Below the pieces are notes generated by a model. It saw nothing but the letters and a program-made list of their open reading frames with translations. It was not told the origin of the DNA and made no database searches. A DNA stretch of 64,000 nt from Osedax fenrisi (Eukaryota; Annelida; Polychaeta; Sabellida; Siboglinidae), in NCBI GenBank assembly GCA_964019155.1, contig OZ025240.1:37083473-37147472 (forward strand). The letters are read 5' to 3'. The position numbers and the translations under genes are program-made. Shown here piece by piece: positions 1 to 14,151 of the stretch; position 1 is the first letter of the stretch, and each line of letters opens with the position of its first letter.

Positions 1-290
1 TGGGGGTGATGATGAGGGGGTCACGGATATTGTGGGTGAGATCGAGAGGATCACGGGTGACGTTGAGAACATATCGGGTATTATGTGTGATGTCGGATGC
101 GTCACAGATGTCGTGGGTGACAGCGGGGGCGTAGCGAATATGTACCTGATATAGTGGGCAAGGGCGAAAGCGTACCGGATGTCGTGGGTAGTGGCTGGGG
201 TGTCACGGAGGTCATGAGTGACGGCGAGGGTGTACAGGATATCATACCGGATGTAGTGGGCAATGGCGAGGACGTAAATAAAATGTTAAA
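1..290 (+). repeat. Degenerate 30-bp GC-richer tandem repeat
   Basis: Imperfect units such as AAGGGCGAAAGCGTACCGGA(TGTCGTGGGT) recur about eight times, some with 11-12 bp insertions. The + strand reads as a ten-residue motif like DVVGDGEGVT, broken by one stop and frame change near 155. The minus strand reads as a Pro/Ser/Thr-rich repeat (SPLPTTSGT). Only the edge is seen, so it may be a decayed coding repeat or a non-coding minisatellite. Confidence 0.6.
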
Positions 291-390
291 CAACATTTTC
301 AGCTCGTCTAGCCGATCTTCATTGTGCCAATCGAAGGAAGGAGTTGGTGTAGGGTTCATGATTGTTTATAGTCATTGGGCATGGGGGTAG

Positions 391-1404
391 ATGTTTCCTA
401 ACGTGCTCTCACTGGTTGACGTGGCAGGATGATATTCATTGGACGTGAGGTTGGACGCTTATTGATGTTACGTCAAGGCTTATGTATGTTTATTGGTTAT
501 ACTTATTCTTCAAGTGATTATACATAGCGGCGGTCCGCTATATATACACAGCCGTCTGCGCGTGGGGGGGGGGGGTCATGCGAGATGGTAGGAATGTACG
601 TGCATTATGATACCAGGCACTATGCGTATATTCGCTGATATCACGTAGATGTACAATATCGTCGCATATAAATAAATACAATATATAACAATAAGTACAA
701 GGCATTACCTGTTAATATTTAATACATTCAATAATATAATAATCTAAAAATGTTGTTAATATATATGTTATTACATATAAAGGTTAATATATATATAGGA
801 TGATACGGATGGTAGGTAAAAATTAAATGGCAACATTACGTGGCGCTATTATTTATATTATATATTATAACAGCACAAGGCGTGCTTGTTAAAAAAACGG
901 AAGAATAAAACTAAACAAAATAAATCAAACAACCCACAAATATCAATACGCAAATAGGATGTTACTCGTATGTGTAAATATCATATATATATATTAATAC
1001 GAATGGTTTATAAATATATTTTTCAAAAGGAATTATTCCATATATACATGTTTCTCATAAAGATTTTATTTTCAGTTTTAGTGGTACATTATACGCTCTT
1101 AGAGCGTATAATGAATTAGATTGACATACACCTTGGCCACATTTGTGACATTTGATATTTATAGTTATTTAATGTTTGCCTAACGTCCGTATTCCCATGT
1201 ATATAATATATATATAGTGGAAGTATATAGTAGTAATTATATTAAAAATGTAAATAAATATAAGGTTGTATACAAATTAAAAAAAAGTATGACAATTTTG
1301 TATATCTTATTTAATAAGTTATTATATATTATAAATTATAATTTATAATATAATATATATTATATAATATACCTGGTACTAGGTTAAATATCGTGATTTT
1401 TTTA
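391..1404. other. AT-rich non-coding stretch
   Basis: No gene was recognised. It contains a perfect 12-bp-arm palindrome at 1088-1112 (ATTATACGCTCT/AGAGCGTATAAT). An A-rich segment at about 895-950 resembles the loop of the foldback at 1405-1645. Confidence 0.5.
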
Positions 1405-1645
1405 ATACTCTATGATATAGTCTATTATAGGAATTATCTTAAAGCAGGCCGCCGATTGTTATTATAATAATGTCAGAGTTCATTATAATGCAGCTAAAAA
1501 ATACAGAAAAATAAAACAAAACCAAATAAATTAAACAACCCCAAAATAAAAATTGAACTCTAACAATATAATAATAATAATCGGCGGCCTTCTTTGATAT
1601 TAACGTATCAGACTATATGATAGACTATATCACTGATAGAGTCTA
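1405..1645. mobile_element. Foldback / MITE-like inverted repeat
   Basis: An ~80-base left arm (1405-1482) pairs imperfectly with a right arm (1554-1645). Shared blocks are ACTCTATGATATAGTCTAT, GGCCGCCGATTRTTATTATA and AGAGTTCA. The 70-base loop is A-rich. No ORF is present. The length and long arms fit a non-autonomous foldback element. Confidence 0.75.
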
Positions 1646-2900
1646 TGTCCGTAACATGTTTATTCGAATTATTTAAATTACACGAGTATTCTTATAATAT
1701 TATATTAATTATATAATGACATGAATACTATATATTTATGTAATTACTAATTCGTATAATGAAGTATGTGGGCTTTTAGTGTGTTGATTATTTTTAAACT
1801 ATATTTTGACTATAATCATTATAATATAATAATGATTATAATAATAATTATAATAATCCTATTATGCAATGTTATATTTAATTAGTATATTGAATATAAC
1901 TATCCATATAAAGTTTACAATAACAACTAATAGTATGTGTACTATTAGAAACTACTATTGGTAAAACCCAATTCAATTAAATTAATTATTAATAGAATAT
2001 TTAAAAATGTTACCTGGTAAAATTTAAAATCTTACATTTTTTTTCTTACACGATAAATTACTTAATACACATGATTATGAATGTATATAATTATATATTT
2101 AATTCACAATTAAAAATTATTCTATATATTTAAATAGTAAGTATATATTTAACAATCTTAATATATATTTTAAAATTATTAAATTTTAAATATTAAATTG
2201 ATAAAAATACTTGTATTACCTTAGTATTTATAAATATTTATATTTTAATACACATGATCCACATGATTATGGATATATATAATTATATATTGAATACACA
2301 ATTAAACATTATTCTATTTAAATGTTAAGTATATATTTAATAATAATCTTAATATATATTTTAAGATTATTAAATTTTAAATATTAAATTTTAAATTAAT
2401 AAAAATACTTGTATTACCTTAGTATTTATGAATCATTCCATTTATTATTTCAAAATATAATAAAAATAAATAATAAATTAATTAAAATGTATATTTTTTA
2501 TTAATATAATATTTTATTTTTTTATTTTATATATATGATCCATATGTAATATAAAGTCTAAATCCATCAATTCCCTATAGACATATATCCAACAATACTA
2601 CGTATTTCATTGAAAATGGTGTGTCTACTAAACAGTTATTTTTATGGATCCAATATATATAGAGTGAAAATTCAATCATTATTTAAACTTACCCATTCTA
2701 TTGATTTTTAAATTATTAATAAATAATATACAACTTTATTTCCTATATATTAATTATATAATTTTATTATAAGTCAAATTTATACCAAAAGTGATACATT
2801 ATTGCCCTAAACTATTTGGTGGACACGAAATTGTCCTCCAAATAATCATGTCTACCAAATGATTAATATTATGCAAGAAATGTCAACCAAATCTGGTATG

Positions 2901-2940
<40 letters not shown>

Positions 2941-2995
2941 AGTATAATATTTATAACATTATATATAATCTTATATTACTTATAATAAATATATT

Positions 2996-3030
<35 letters not shown>

Positions 3031-3795
3031 TCAGGTTGATGATACAATTAACAAAGAATTGTTTGAAGAACAAAAGACTACTGAAATAAAGAAACAAACA
3101 ACTTCTATAGTTAGTCGTTCAACATTTAGTAATCGCTATAGTTACGGAAATCATTATATATTGCATAATAAGTGTAATGAATCATTCATAACAATAGGAA
3201 GAAATACACAAGATTGCCGATACGCTTATTCCACCATCAGAAGATGAAACAAGGTTTGGAACATTACATAAATACACAATATATACATATATATATACAT
3301 ATGAATACAATCAGTTTATAGACAATTGTCTAAGGAGGATCATTGAAAGCTATAAGTAGATTTATTAAATCGATACCTCCATAGTTTATGAATATAATAG
3401 CTTTAGGACAGTTATACAATAATAATACGATTTGTGTACTAGATTTCAATATATTAATATTTAATAATTAAGACAACAATAATAAACCCCTAGACTATAC
3501 TCAGACTGCGAATAAATGAATTCAAGATTATAAACAACAATAGAAGTTAAACAACTTCAATGACCTAAACATTAGTTGTGATCGCACTGTAATACCTTAC
3601 TAATAGCTTAACATGAGTTATTACACATTGCAATATCTTTAGATGCTACAAACGTTTCTTTTGATTGAGAATAGATAAATGTAAGTTTGTTACAAAAATA
3701 ATATATATATTTACTATAATTATCCTAATACCTGAGCTGTAGGGCTAATATATAAATTCAAATAATTACTCACGAATACGCTTATCTTAAAATAG
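1646..3795. other. AT-rich sequence upstream of first identified NPHP1 exon
   Basis: Mostly low-complexity. Two near-direct AT-rich repeats lie at about 2075-2230 and 2270-2440. A 72-codon open stretch follows TATTCAG at 3033 (starting VDDTINKELFEEQKTTEIKK) and ends at TGA 3245; it has no recognised homology. One reading that ends ATGAAACAAG|GTTTGG near 3253 would supply the phase exon 1 needs, but its sequence is not convincingly nephrocystin. Confidence 0.35.
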
Positions 3796-4054
3796 AGTCC
3801 ATTGAACACAGTGTAACAGCTACGCGAATAGCTATAAATGTATCTCGAGTAGTTTCACACTTCCCTATATACGACGGTAGCGATATGGAAGAGGATGAGT
3901 CCGAAGACGAAACCGAACCGCTGTCCAATGAGATTACAGAACAACCGTCAGATGGCGATGATCTCACCGTTACTAATAGCGACAAAACGGGAACCGAAAC
4001 TAAAACTAAAACCAAGAAAAGTAAAGATCACGATGAAGAACATAATGATACTAG
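3796..4054 (+). CDS. NPHP1: NPHP1 exon 1 (first exon found): acidic region
   Basis: Two bases plus 85 codons and a trailing AG. It starts after AAAATAG with a helical stretch (SIEHSVTATRIAINVS) that matches the end of the N-terminal coiled coil, then runs into acidic MEEDESEDETEP and a K/T-rich tail. The donor is ACTAG|GTTTTA, which is itself the first unit of a 14-bp tandem repeat. The upstream partner exon must end with one spare base and was not identified. Confidence 0.75.
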
Positions 4055-7000
4055 GTTTTACATACTAGGTTTTAGATACTAGGATATAGATACTAGGTTT
4101 TACATACTAGGTTTTAGATACTAGGATATAGATACTAAGATGTATATACTAGGTTTTAGATACTAGGTTTCTGTGTCGACAAACGAACACATTTGTATAT
4201 TTAAATAGCTTATGTAAACCTTATATTATTATATATATATATATATATATTTCATTAATTTTAAATAAATTATAGTTATTAATTTAATTATTACTATTTA
4301 TAATGATTAATTATTTCTGTTTACATTTATTTAATTATATTTTATTAAATTACTAATCAAAAAATCCTATAATCATTAGATAAGTTTATTACATATATAA
4401 ATGTGATCGCTAGTTATTCTATGTTTTAGATACTATTTATTTAAATTAAATTAAACAGTATAAATATATATTCAAAACACTATACACTATATTAATCATT
4501 TATTTGTATTGATATGTTGATATATATATGAACTATGTATTTTATTAGTTTATTAGATACCACCATACCACTAGCACTGAAGATGAAGAAGACGAAGATG
4601 AAGCCGATGGGCCATTAATGAAAACGAGCAAAGTGCCACTTAAACAGAGGACCCAGCTATTCGGTAAGGGCGCTGCGACGACCAGCAACTCTAAACCTCC
4701 CCCGACGTCTGAGTCCAACAAACGACGAGGATCTCCGCAAGCTTCTGTAGATGATGATGATGATGAGGATGAGGAAGATGAGGAGGATGAGGAAGAGGAA
4801 GATGAGGAGGAGGACGTCTCGACGAATGACAATAGTCAGATGGTTAGATAGGCGTCGATTTCTGAAATATATCTTATTGTAATACTAATAATAATAATCT
4901 GAGTGGTTCATCATAATATATCAAAGTGAACCCATGGGTTCAGATAGATGTTGAAGTTCCCCGAACTATTTAACTTCTTAACTTATCGAGATATTTACGC
5001 GTCGGCAAAAGAAATGGGAAAAAATTAAACATCATAATAATAATACATAAAACGTATATAACTGTGCAATAAAAATGATGAGGCCTCGTTCAGTGGACCG
5101 ATGCATCAGCGATATTAGCGCTAATGCGTAATAAGTAATCTCAACTATCTAATAAATGAGTGCGCGTTTTCACCATAACCCACCACATGCCACTGCAATG
5201 TTATCGTTACTATTACTGATGCTAGACGGGCCGGTTTAAAGCGATTGGAGATTTCAAGGGCCAAGAAAAGGGAGACTTGAGTTTTATATCCGGAGATGTG
5301 TTCACAGTGATCAGCGCCAGGTTTGTCGGATGTAACGTACCATCAGTAGTGTGTGTGTATACATATATATTTGTGTACGTGTATGGATGTATATGTAAAT
5401 TAATTTTATTATTTTCAACTGATTTATATTTTGTGTCTATTTTGTTATTTTATATTTTTTTACACAATAGAGAACGTCTAACGTTATTTTTGTGTATAAA
5501 TAAACATTCATTCATTCATTCATTCATATGTGTGTATGCGTGTGTTAGCAGGATTACATTATTATATAATGAAAGATAATTACTATGTTCATAGCGATAT
5601 TATTACACTATTAGCAAGTATTGCATAACAAGTAATATTACGCAATGTAATGTAATATGTACTAATGCTTACGATTCTCATTATCAGATCTGATGGATGG
5701 CTTCATGCAATAGCATCTTCCGGCAAACAGGGTCTGGTACCTAAGAACTATCTCGAGGTAATTGACTTTTATTGTCGATGTATTTTATTTAAGCAAATAT
5801 ATAGTCGAAAGTATAAAACTGAAATATTAATAACAAACAATAATACATGTAACATAACACATACATGTATTATTGAAATACACAAACAATAATACGTAAT
5901 TACAAAGTTAACACTTTTTACAGTTACAGTATATTACATTATATTATTACAAAAATCAACATACATAGTAATCACCTTCACTATACTCTTATATGTATAT
6001 ATATATATATTTTGAAATCTTATTAATTAAACATATCTTATAATTTTATAATATTAATAAATATAAATTAAATCTTTATATATAAAACATATCTAATCAT
6101 TTATAGTATAATATTAAAATAAATGTATATTTGTAATATTTCACTAATATAACATTAATAGAAATTATTTTGTACTAAATACTAAATATATATATGTATA
6201 TATTATTTTTATTATCAAATTTGGTTTTAACAACTGGATAATTAAAGAAGCAGAGATTATTAAGACAATTAACTTTATCATTCTGAAAAGTCCCAAAAGT
6301 ACAATTATAATAATAATTCCCTAAAAAAAAGAATAAACTAATATAACATAAAGTTTATCTAAGTTATATATATATAATACTAATTTACGTTGTAGAAATA
6401 TGATGAAGATGATGAAGAAGAGGACATAACGGAAGCTGTAAGTGATGACATAACAGATGATGATACTCAAGGTTTGGAACAAGACGATGACAGTTATATC
6501 GATGACTCTGAATCAGAGTCTGAGGCATCAAAACCTCCGTTGACAAAGACTAAGAGGTTCGTGATGCGTATATTTCTAATTAGGATTAGTGTTTTAACGG
6601 GAGGGTTGCATGTTCAAATGCGATACAAATCAAGCAACAAAATAAATTTGTTTTATATAATATATTTGTTTGTGTTTGTCAAAAAATTAGAAATTGTAAT
6701 CGATCTAAAAATACTATTAAAAGCATCTTTTATGGCACCATTATTATAGTTATACTAGTTAATTTGTTGATATATATATAAATAATATAATTATGAATAA
6801 CATGTCTAGATATTTTCATAAATATAATTGATAATAATAGATAAAATCGTCTTTCAATATAAATACCATAAAAATAAAATAAACAGTTTCTGTCTTTTAT
6901 TATATATGAATTATATTATATATTAGAAATATCTCCCCAGTATTGTATAGCATTATATAATGTAGTATATAACATAAATACATCTGCTACATTCAATGAA

Positions 7001-10000
7001 TAGTATGATGTGTGCACTCTTTTGAACGGACCTAAGTATCTAAGCCTATCTAGTTACATGTAAATACACATGATGACATGCTGACACAACCCTCCCCTTA
7101 AGTTTGTAAAAGTTAATAATAGTTCTATTGTAAATCATTGCATTTAATAATATTTTAAATTTTATAAACGGTTCATTAGATTTATTGTTTATATGTAAAA
7201 GATAGGGCATATTTTTTAAAGGCTATTAATATTTTATTTTTTATTATTTTTTTTATAATTTTTTTAATTTAAATCAATAGTTTAAAAAAAACACTTAACA
7301 AAATTTATATATATATATATATATGTTTTATATAAATATATAATATACAAAAAAATTAATAATAAATTTAATGTAACTAAGTATTATTAATATATACAAA
7401 ATAAAAATTATAAAAAAATATTCATTAATAAAAAAGTGTATAACCTTTAAAAAATAGTCATTTTCCCTATCTTTTACATGTAAAATTGCACAAGTCGCGC
7501 ATCCCCTTAATATATTTTGTTATTTAAATAAGTATAATATAAATTAATATTGTATTTATATATTTGTGATATTATATTCATACATATTTCAGCGCTAAAG
7601 ATTTATGGGCACATGTTAAAAAAGGCGTCAAAGAGGTTACAATTTATGATTATGACTTATGACTTATGTATATCTCTTATAGAAATATTTGTAATAATCT
7701 AATTAACCTGTACACTGTACAGTGTACACAATCCGCAATATTAATTATGAATAAAATTATAACAATAATTAGATATTTAATTATACCAATCATTAATTAT
7801 GTGATAGTGCTAAGTTATTATATATATATATTTATATTTATTTATTTATTTGATCATGTTTACTAATTATATAACATAATAATAATATATATCAAATAAT
7901 AGCATACTATATAAGGAGACAAAATATAGTTTACAAATTTTTTAAAATAATTAAACAATACATTAAATTATTTGAAGGACAGGTATATTAATACTTAATA
8001 ATTAATATCGTATGTGTACAATGAAGAATACAATTTATTAAGTTAATTATTAGATCATCCGATAGAGAAAAATAATATTTCAATGTTTCAATTATATTCT
8101 TTTAATTGTTAATTACTTAAATTAAAAATATAATAAAACTACAAAATAATCTATAATTCAAACAACAAGATATAACTATATGCATTATATTGAGTTAATT
8201 AATGAACATTAACAACGACAATCTATTTGCTATTTAAACACTACAATCATTTAAAATAAATAAACAAAATATATTTGAACACAATTTATAATAATATCAC
8301 TTTTAAATTTATTTTTATAATATTGTCCCTATACATATTGAAAATAATTAAACGTTAATTTTACATTTAGGAAATATTTCTAAAATAATTATATTATAAG
8401 GACGTTAAATCATAAAAGCGTTTTTAATACTCTATACTGAGTGTTGTTTTCATACACTATACACAAGTACATCGCATGTCCTAGGCAAACGTTAAGGACA
8501 TACTGAATGCACTCGGAACCCTGCCCCTGGGCTTCTGCACATCTACTTTAGCCCCGCTACAACAGAAAGGTTAACACACCTATATCGCTATTATATAACA
8601 GAAAGGTTCGATACACATGTCACTAGTAATAATTGATGATGCGAATGAAAGTAACCCATATGTAATGTCCAACCTCAGTATATAATATTATGTTATGTCA
8701 TTGTTGAAGGTTTTACAAGACCTGTATTAACAATATTCTATAGTATTTATATATAGTAAATATAATATATAGACCCATTAATGGAATTATATATGTTAAG
8801 CTAACGTAAATACAATCAATTAATATAATTATTTAAAAAATAATAAAAAAAATTGGTATAAATTTATTTTAAAATAATGTTTATATTATAATTAACTTTT
8901 CTTTAATTAATAATACATTTATTATTTTATGATGTACCTATTTAACTAAAGATGAATGTTATCTAGATAAATTAAAAAAAAATTAGATAAAAATACTAAT
9001 ACATATAAAAGACATAGCCTGTTAAAAAATAGCTATTTTTCCCTATCTTTTACATGTAACGCCGGCAAGGTTACGCCGGCCCTTAAGGAATTATATATTT
9101 TAGGATTGTTGATTAAATTTTAATATTAATTATTTATCACTATTTTAATTAAACATTATAAATTATATTTACTATACCATGCTAATACAAATTTGAATAA
9201 ACAGACTAATATTATTCATACCAAAACAGCGGGCCTGATTTTTACCCCAATTTTATAGCGTGCAGATATTTGTCTCTTCACATTATTTCTTTCAAATTAT
9301 TATAATTTGCTTCAAATTGCTACCACTACATTTAATAATTATTAAAAAAATGGAAAATTTGAAGAAGCCGAAATCTGACTATAAAAATATCGGGCAATAT
9401 TTAGTGGAGCGAATGTGTATTAAAACTAAATGTACATATATACAAGTCTTAAAATGTCTTAAATAGTGTTAATGCAGACATAGTTATACGTTACTAAACT
9501 CTGATATCGTCCAATCAGCTTGCAACAAACTCGAAGGTTACCTGGTGCCGCAGTTAAACGTTTCAAACCTCGGTTACAAAGATCTCTTCTTTGACAGTAC
9601 CGCTAATAAGGTTTAAATACGAACGACCTTGAAGTGTTATTACATGAAGGTATCGATTTATTATTGTATTATATAATAGTAATATTTATTATAATAGTAT
9701 TTAATAATTATATTCAAATCAATAGACGAGTTGTATTAGTATTCTAATAGATATTGAAAATATTAATATTTAACATGAAGGAATAATTGTGTAAATATAT
9801 GCTTCTAAATTCTAAACAAGCTGAGTAATAATAAACCCAACTATAAATAGTGAAATTCATTCTGTCATCATTTTCAGTATAGTATAATTTAATATTATAT
9901 ATGCAACAACAGTAGTAAAGGTTCCATCTATATAAACATATAATATAAACAACAAATGAAACAAGAAAAAAACATGTTCTAATATAAATAAATAATAATA

Positions 10001-11383
10001 ATTATTATTATTATTATTTATATAGTTACTAGTGAGCATTCCACTCTCCATCATCTACCATACTTGCATTGCGCTGCAAGTGGTATAACTTAACATCGTT
10101 GTCAGTTTTAATGCGTGACCTTAACCTTAATAATGACCTTGACGCTGCGCGTAGATCAAGAGCATCACGGTATGCACCCAGCGCATCGTCACGGTAACTC
10201 AGATTCGCCAGATGCCACCACTAGGGGACGCCTTCGATATCGTCGACCGCTTCGTTAGGATCTGTTTGTTCGACGGCACCTCGGTTAGTGGGGCCCACCA
10301 GTCTCTCTCCGGCACTTCGGGGGACGGTTGTTCTGAGAGAATAAATTATCCTTGGATTACCCTAGAACAATCCTTAGATATAATAATAATAATATAATAT
10401 ATAGTTTATTAGGTAAATTAAAAAAAAGAAATAAAAAAAATATGGAAGAAAAAATAGATATGAATTGATACCCAAATCGATATGGTACAAAAATTAACAT
10501 TGATCTTACATTTAATAACAAAAAGCCGTGTTTTATGCATGCCGAACAATCTATGTGATGTTAATATTATCATAGGATGATTAATGTTCTCAGAACAACC
10601 GACTCCCGGTTAACTAGCGCGTCAGTCTCTCTAGCCCTCAGTCTCTGACCTGATTAGCATCTCGAGCAAATCATCTCATACTGTTGCGGAATACTAGTGA
10701 TATATAGAGCCTCGTCCGGACCATTAATTAATTTTATAAAATGGGTCTTAAAATATTATTTAGAAGTGATCTTATATAATTGTGTATACATAAATGATCG
10801 GCTCTCGTTAAAACCATGGATGCCTTAACATGAGAGCGGCTTCGAAGGAACATTAGAGCCATATATGGTTATAAGTGAAAACTTCATCTAAGTTCCTGGA
10901 TGGGATGAAAGGACTCCACCAAATAACAATAACAATAACAATATCCGTTACCATGCGCTATGTTACGTAGCTCTTTAGTCTAGTCTTCCGCCTCTCTCCA
11001 CACACATCAACGTGTAACACGAATAGTGTATAAGTATTATTTAAATCTAATGTAAACATGATTATATACCCCTACTGATGTATACATTGTTTGAATGCGT
11101 ACTCCGCACTGAATTCCTATTGAAATTATCCTATCTATTTCTAATTAATTATTTAATTAGAATTGATTTTCTGTAATCATAACTGTCTACCGCCGCATCG
11201 CATCGTGTCGTAGTAGATAACAATATTAACGCATGCCGCCATTGCAGATGATTAGCAATATCATAACAATAAAAGCCCTAGCAGTTGACAAAGATGCTAA
11301 GGTGTGGAACTTTAACAATAAGGTTATTATTATCAAGTTTATAGCTATATCTCTAATGAAATGTAGTTAATAAAGCATATCCT

Positions 11384-11419
<36 letters not shown>

Positions 11420-12209
11420 CATATTGTTATATAATATATATATATTTTTCAATTAAGATAGAAATCTATTTTACAAACCATACATTTCAGTTATAGCATA
11501 ATTTTTAAGATAATATATTCGTGTTTCTATCATATTGTGTAAAGTTAGTTGATAGTTACAATGATTTAAATTATTACAATGAAACATGTATAGAATATAG
11601 TTATAAATTAATTATAATATACGATATCTATTTATTAACAAAATAATTAAATTTTAGATTTCCGATCAGATGAAGAGTCTAGAATATTCCGAGTTCTTCA
11701 TTCGTACGAATTCCATGAATACTAATTTAGGTTTGCAAATGTCAATAACCTAGAAGCTTCTTGCAGTATTATTTATAGAAAATTCAAAATTCATATAAAA
11801 ATTATTTTATACATGATACATTTTATATATGTGAATATATGAATAAGATAGATTTAAATTGTAATAAATATGTGTTTAAATTACAATGTTTATGTGTTAA
11901 ATATACACTTAGATTATACAATACAGTTTATACAGGCATATACTTATACTTACATATATTTATGTATATTACGAAATACATTTAAGATTCCAATTACATT
12001 TCCATCGAATTATGTTTTGGCATTGTGTAGTTTTGATTAATGGTAAAATAAATTTTGTTTTGTCTTTATTAAAAATAAACAATTTTTCTAGATTAATGTT
12101 ATAGTTATTATGTAAGAGTTTATATAAAAATAATATTATTCTAAAAGTTATAAGTTCATTCAATTTTAAAATAGTATTATATTTAAACATTTTATTAATG
12201 TGTGATAAA

Positions 12210-12256
<47 letters not shown>

Positions 12257-13686
12257 CTATTATATTATATCTTATCTATTATATAAATATGATTGAACAT
12301 ACACATTTAAACTTAGGTATTCTTATCGAAGCTTCCATCGTGTTCATAAGAAAGGTTGGAATAATAATAACCGCAATAGCGTAGCACTTATATATTACTA
12401 TTTAAATAGTAATTATTAATTAATTAGCCCACCGATAGTAAGTTATGAATGATAACGACTACCTATTACACTAGTATAGATGTGATATGTAATTAACGGT
12501 ACCTCTATCACATGACCTACGATAGCATCACTACTTACTTATTTACTGGGTTGAGCGGGTTGCTCAAGCATTCGTTACAATTCTTTTCCAAACGTGCCTG
12601 TCTTTCAGCGCATTTTTCATATCGCCAATATCCAGATACACATCGTTTTTCAGCTGATCTAGAAAGGTTTTGTGAGGCCCTACCTGCGGTGTCACTACTG
12701 ACACACACATAATGGTGATGCGGTGACGCGCAACTCGTCCCCACGCTTAGTTTCATGCTAACACTCCTCTCCTCCTCCGCCTACAGACTAACAGTAAAGT
12801 AAGCGAGGTGAGTTGCGGATGGGTGAACCTTCCTCTCTACGATTCCGATCCTAAACCCGTCGCTAATAGGTTCGCTCACGTGTGTAGTCGACGAATTTTT
12901 ATGTATAAATCTATATATATATACATATATATATATAGATTTATACATTTATATGCATGTATAAATATTTAAACGTATATATGTATATAAGTGTGTGTGC
13001 CAATATATATTTCATTATATATCGTATTAATATTAATAATTTCATATTTTCCGCATCATTATATATAATTACATTTCCACCGACCCATTTGAATGCGAAT
13101 TTCTGGCTAGTTAGATGAATATGTATTTAATGTAATACGTATAATATAGAAATAATACTTTGCATCACCCCGAAGGTGCTGAGATCATCTCTCTCTCTTA
13201 TTCAAAACTTACAAACGAATGTTGTATGAATTAAACATTGACATTTATCTCTTCTAGCTAGGTTATAATACCGCTGGCTTAGCTTCATCTCCAGGCCCCA
13301 TGAGTATAGTATGGGTTGTATGGTTTGAAACTAGTGAAATTAGTTGAATTATTAAATAAAGTATAATTAACTTTAATGAACCTCATACACTCACATATAA
13401 AATAACGCTAGATATGTTTATACATCAGTATATCCACGAGTGTATGAACATTAATACGCACTATATTATAAATCATATCACTACTATTAAACACTTCACC
13501 GCCACTGCATAACTATGATGTAATGAAGCGTGACGTTATTGATACATTACTATGATGATGCGCAGGACTTACGACGTGATGCTGAATGGAGGAACCTGTT
13601 TTGAACATGGACATCTGGTTGATCCCAATCTTCCTAAAAAAAGTTCCTATATATATAAGTATTATATTAATATTATTATAAATAAA

Positions 13687-13733
<47 letters not shown>

Positions 13734-14094
13734 TAAAAATTAGTATATATCCATATATTGCATAACTATTAGTAATTTAATATTTTTTCTATAATTTTAA
13801 ATAAATGTCAGAAAAGCTTGCCTATTATATAAACTTCTCCTAAATACAATACGTATATACAAGATCATAATACATGTTCATTAGTAATGATTTCACATAA
13901 TTCAACAGTGAGTATGAGAGATTCCATAGGTAATACCCTCACCTGATATCACCTATTATTATCATTATAGCGATCGTGTTTACCAGTTGAATGTTTATTT
14001 ATTGCAATGTTTTCATTTCAAACTATATCAATTATCAATTGATTGTGTATACTATTGTTTATTAATGTATTAGTAATTTAAATATATACATACA

Positions 14095-14151
<57 letters not shown>

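Noticed and set aside
3059..3247. 62-codon ORF as the NPHP1 N-terminus
   Set aside because: It has an acceptor-like TATTCAG upstream, but its sequence does not match the nephrocystin coiled coil and its phase does not fit exon 1 in the main frame.
4545..4832. Poly-Ser ORF on the minus strand
   Set aside because: It is the complement of the Asp/Glu codon run of NPHP1 exon 2.
10212..10397. 61-codon ORF as an independent gene
   Set aside because: It is NPHP1 exon 9 read past its donor into intronic repeat sequence.
12535..12756. 73-codon minus-strand ORF as a nested gene
   Set aside because: It lies in a short intron between exons that join perfectly, and no homology was recognised.
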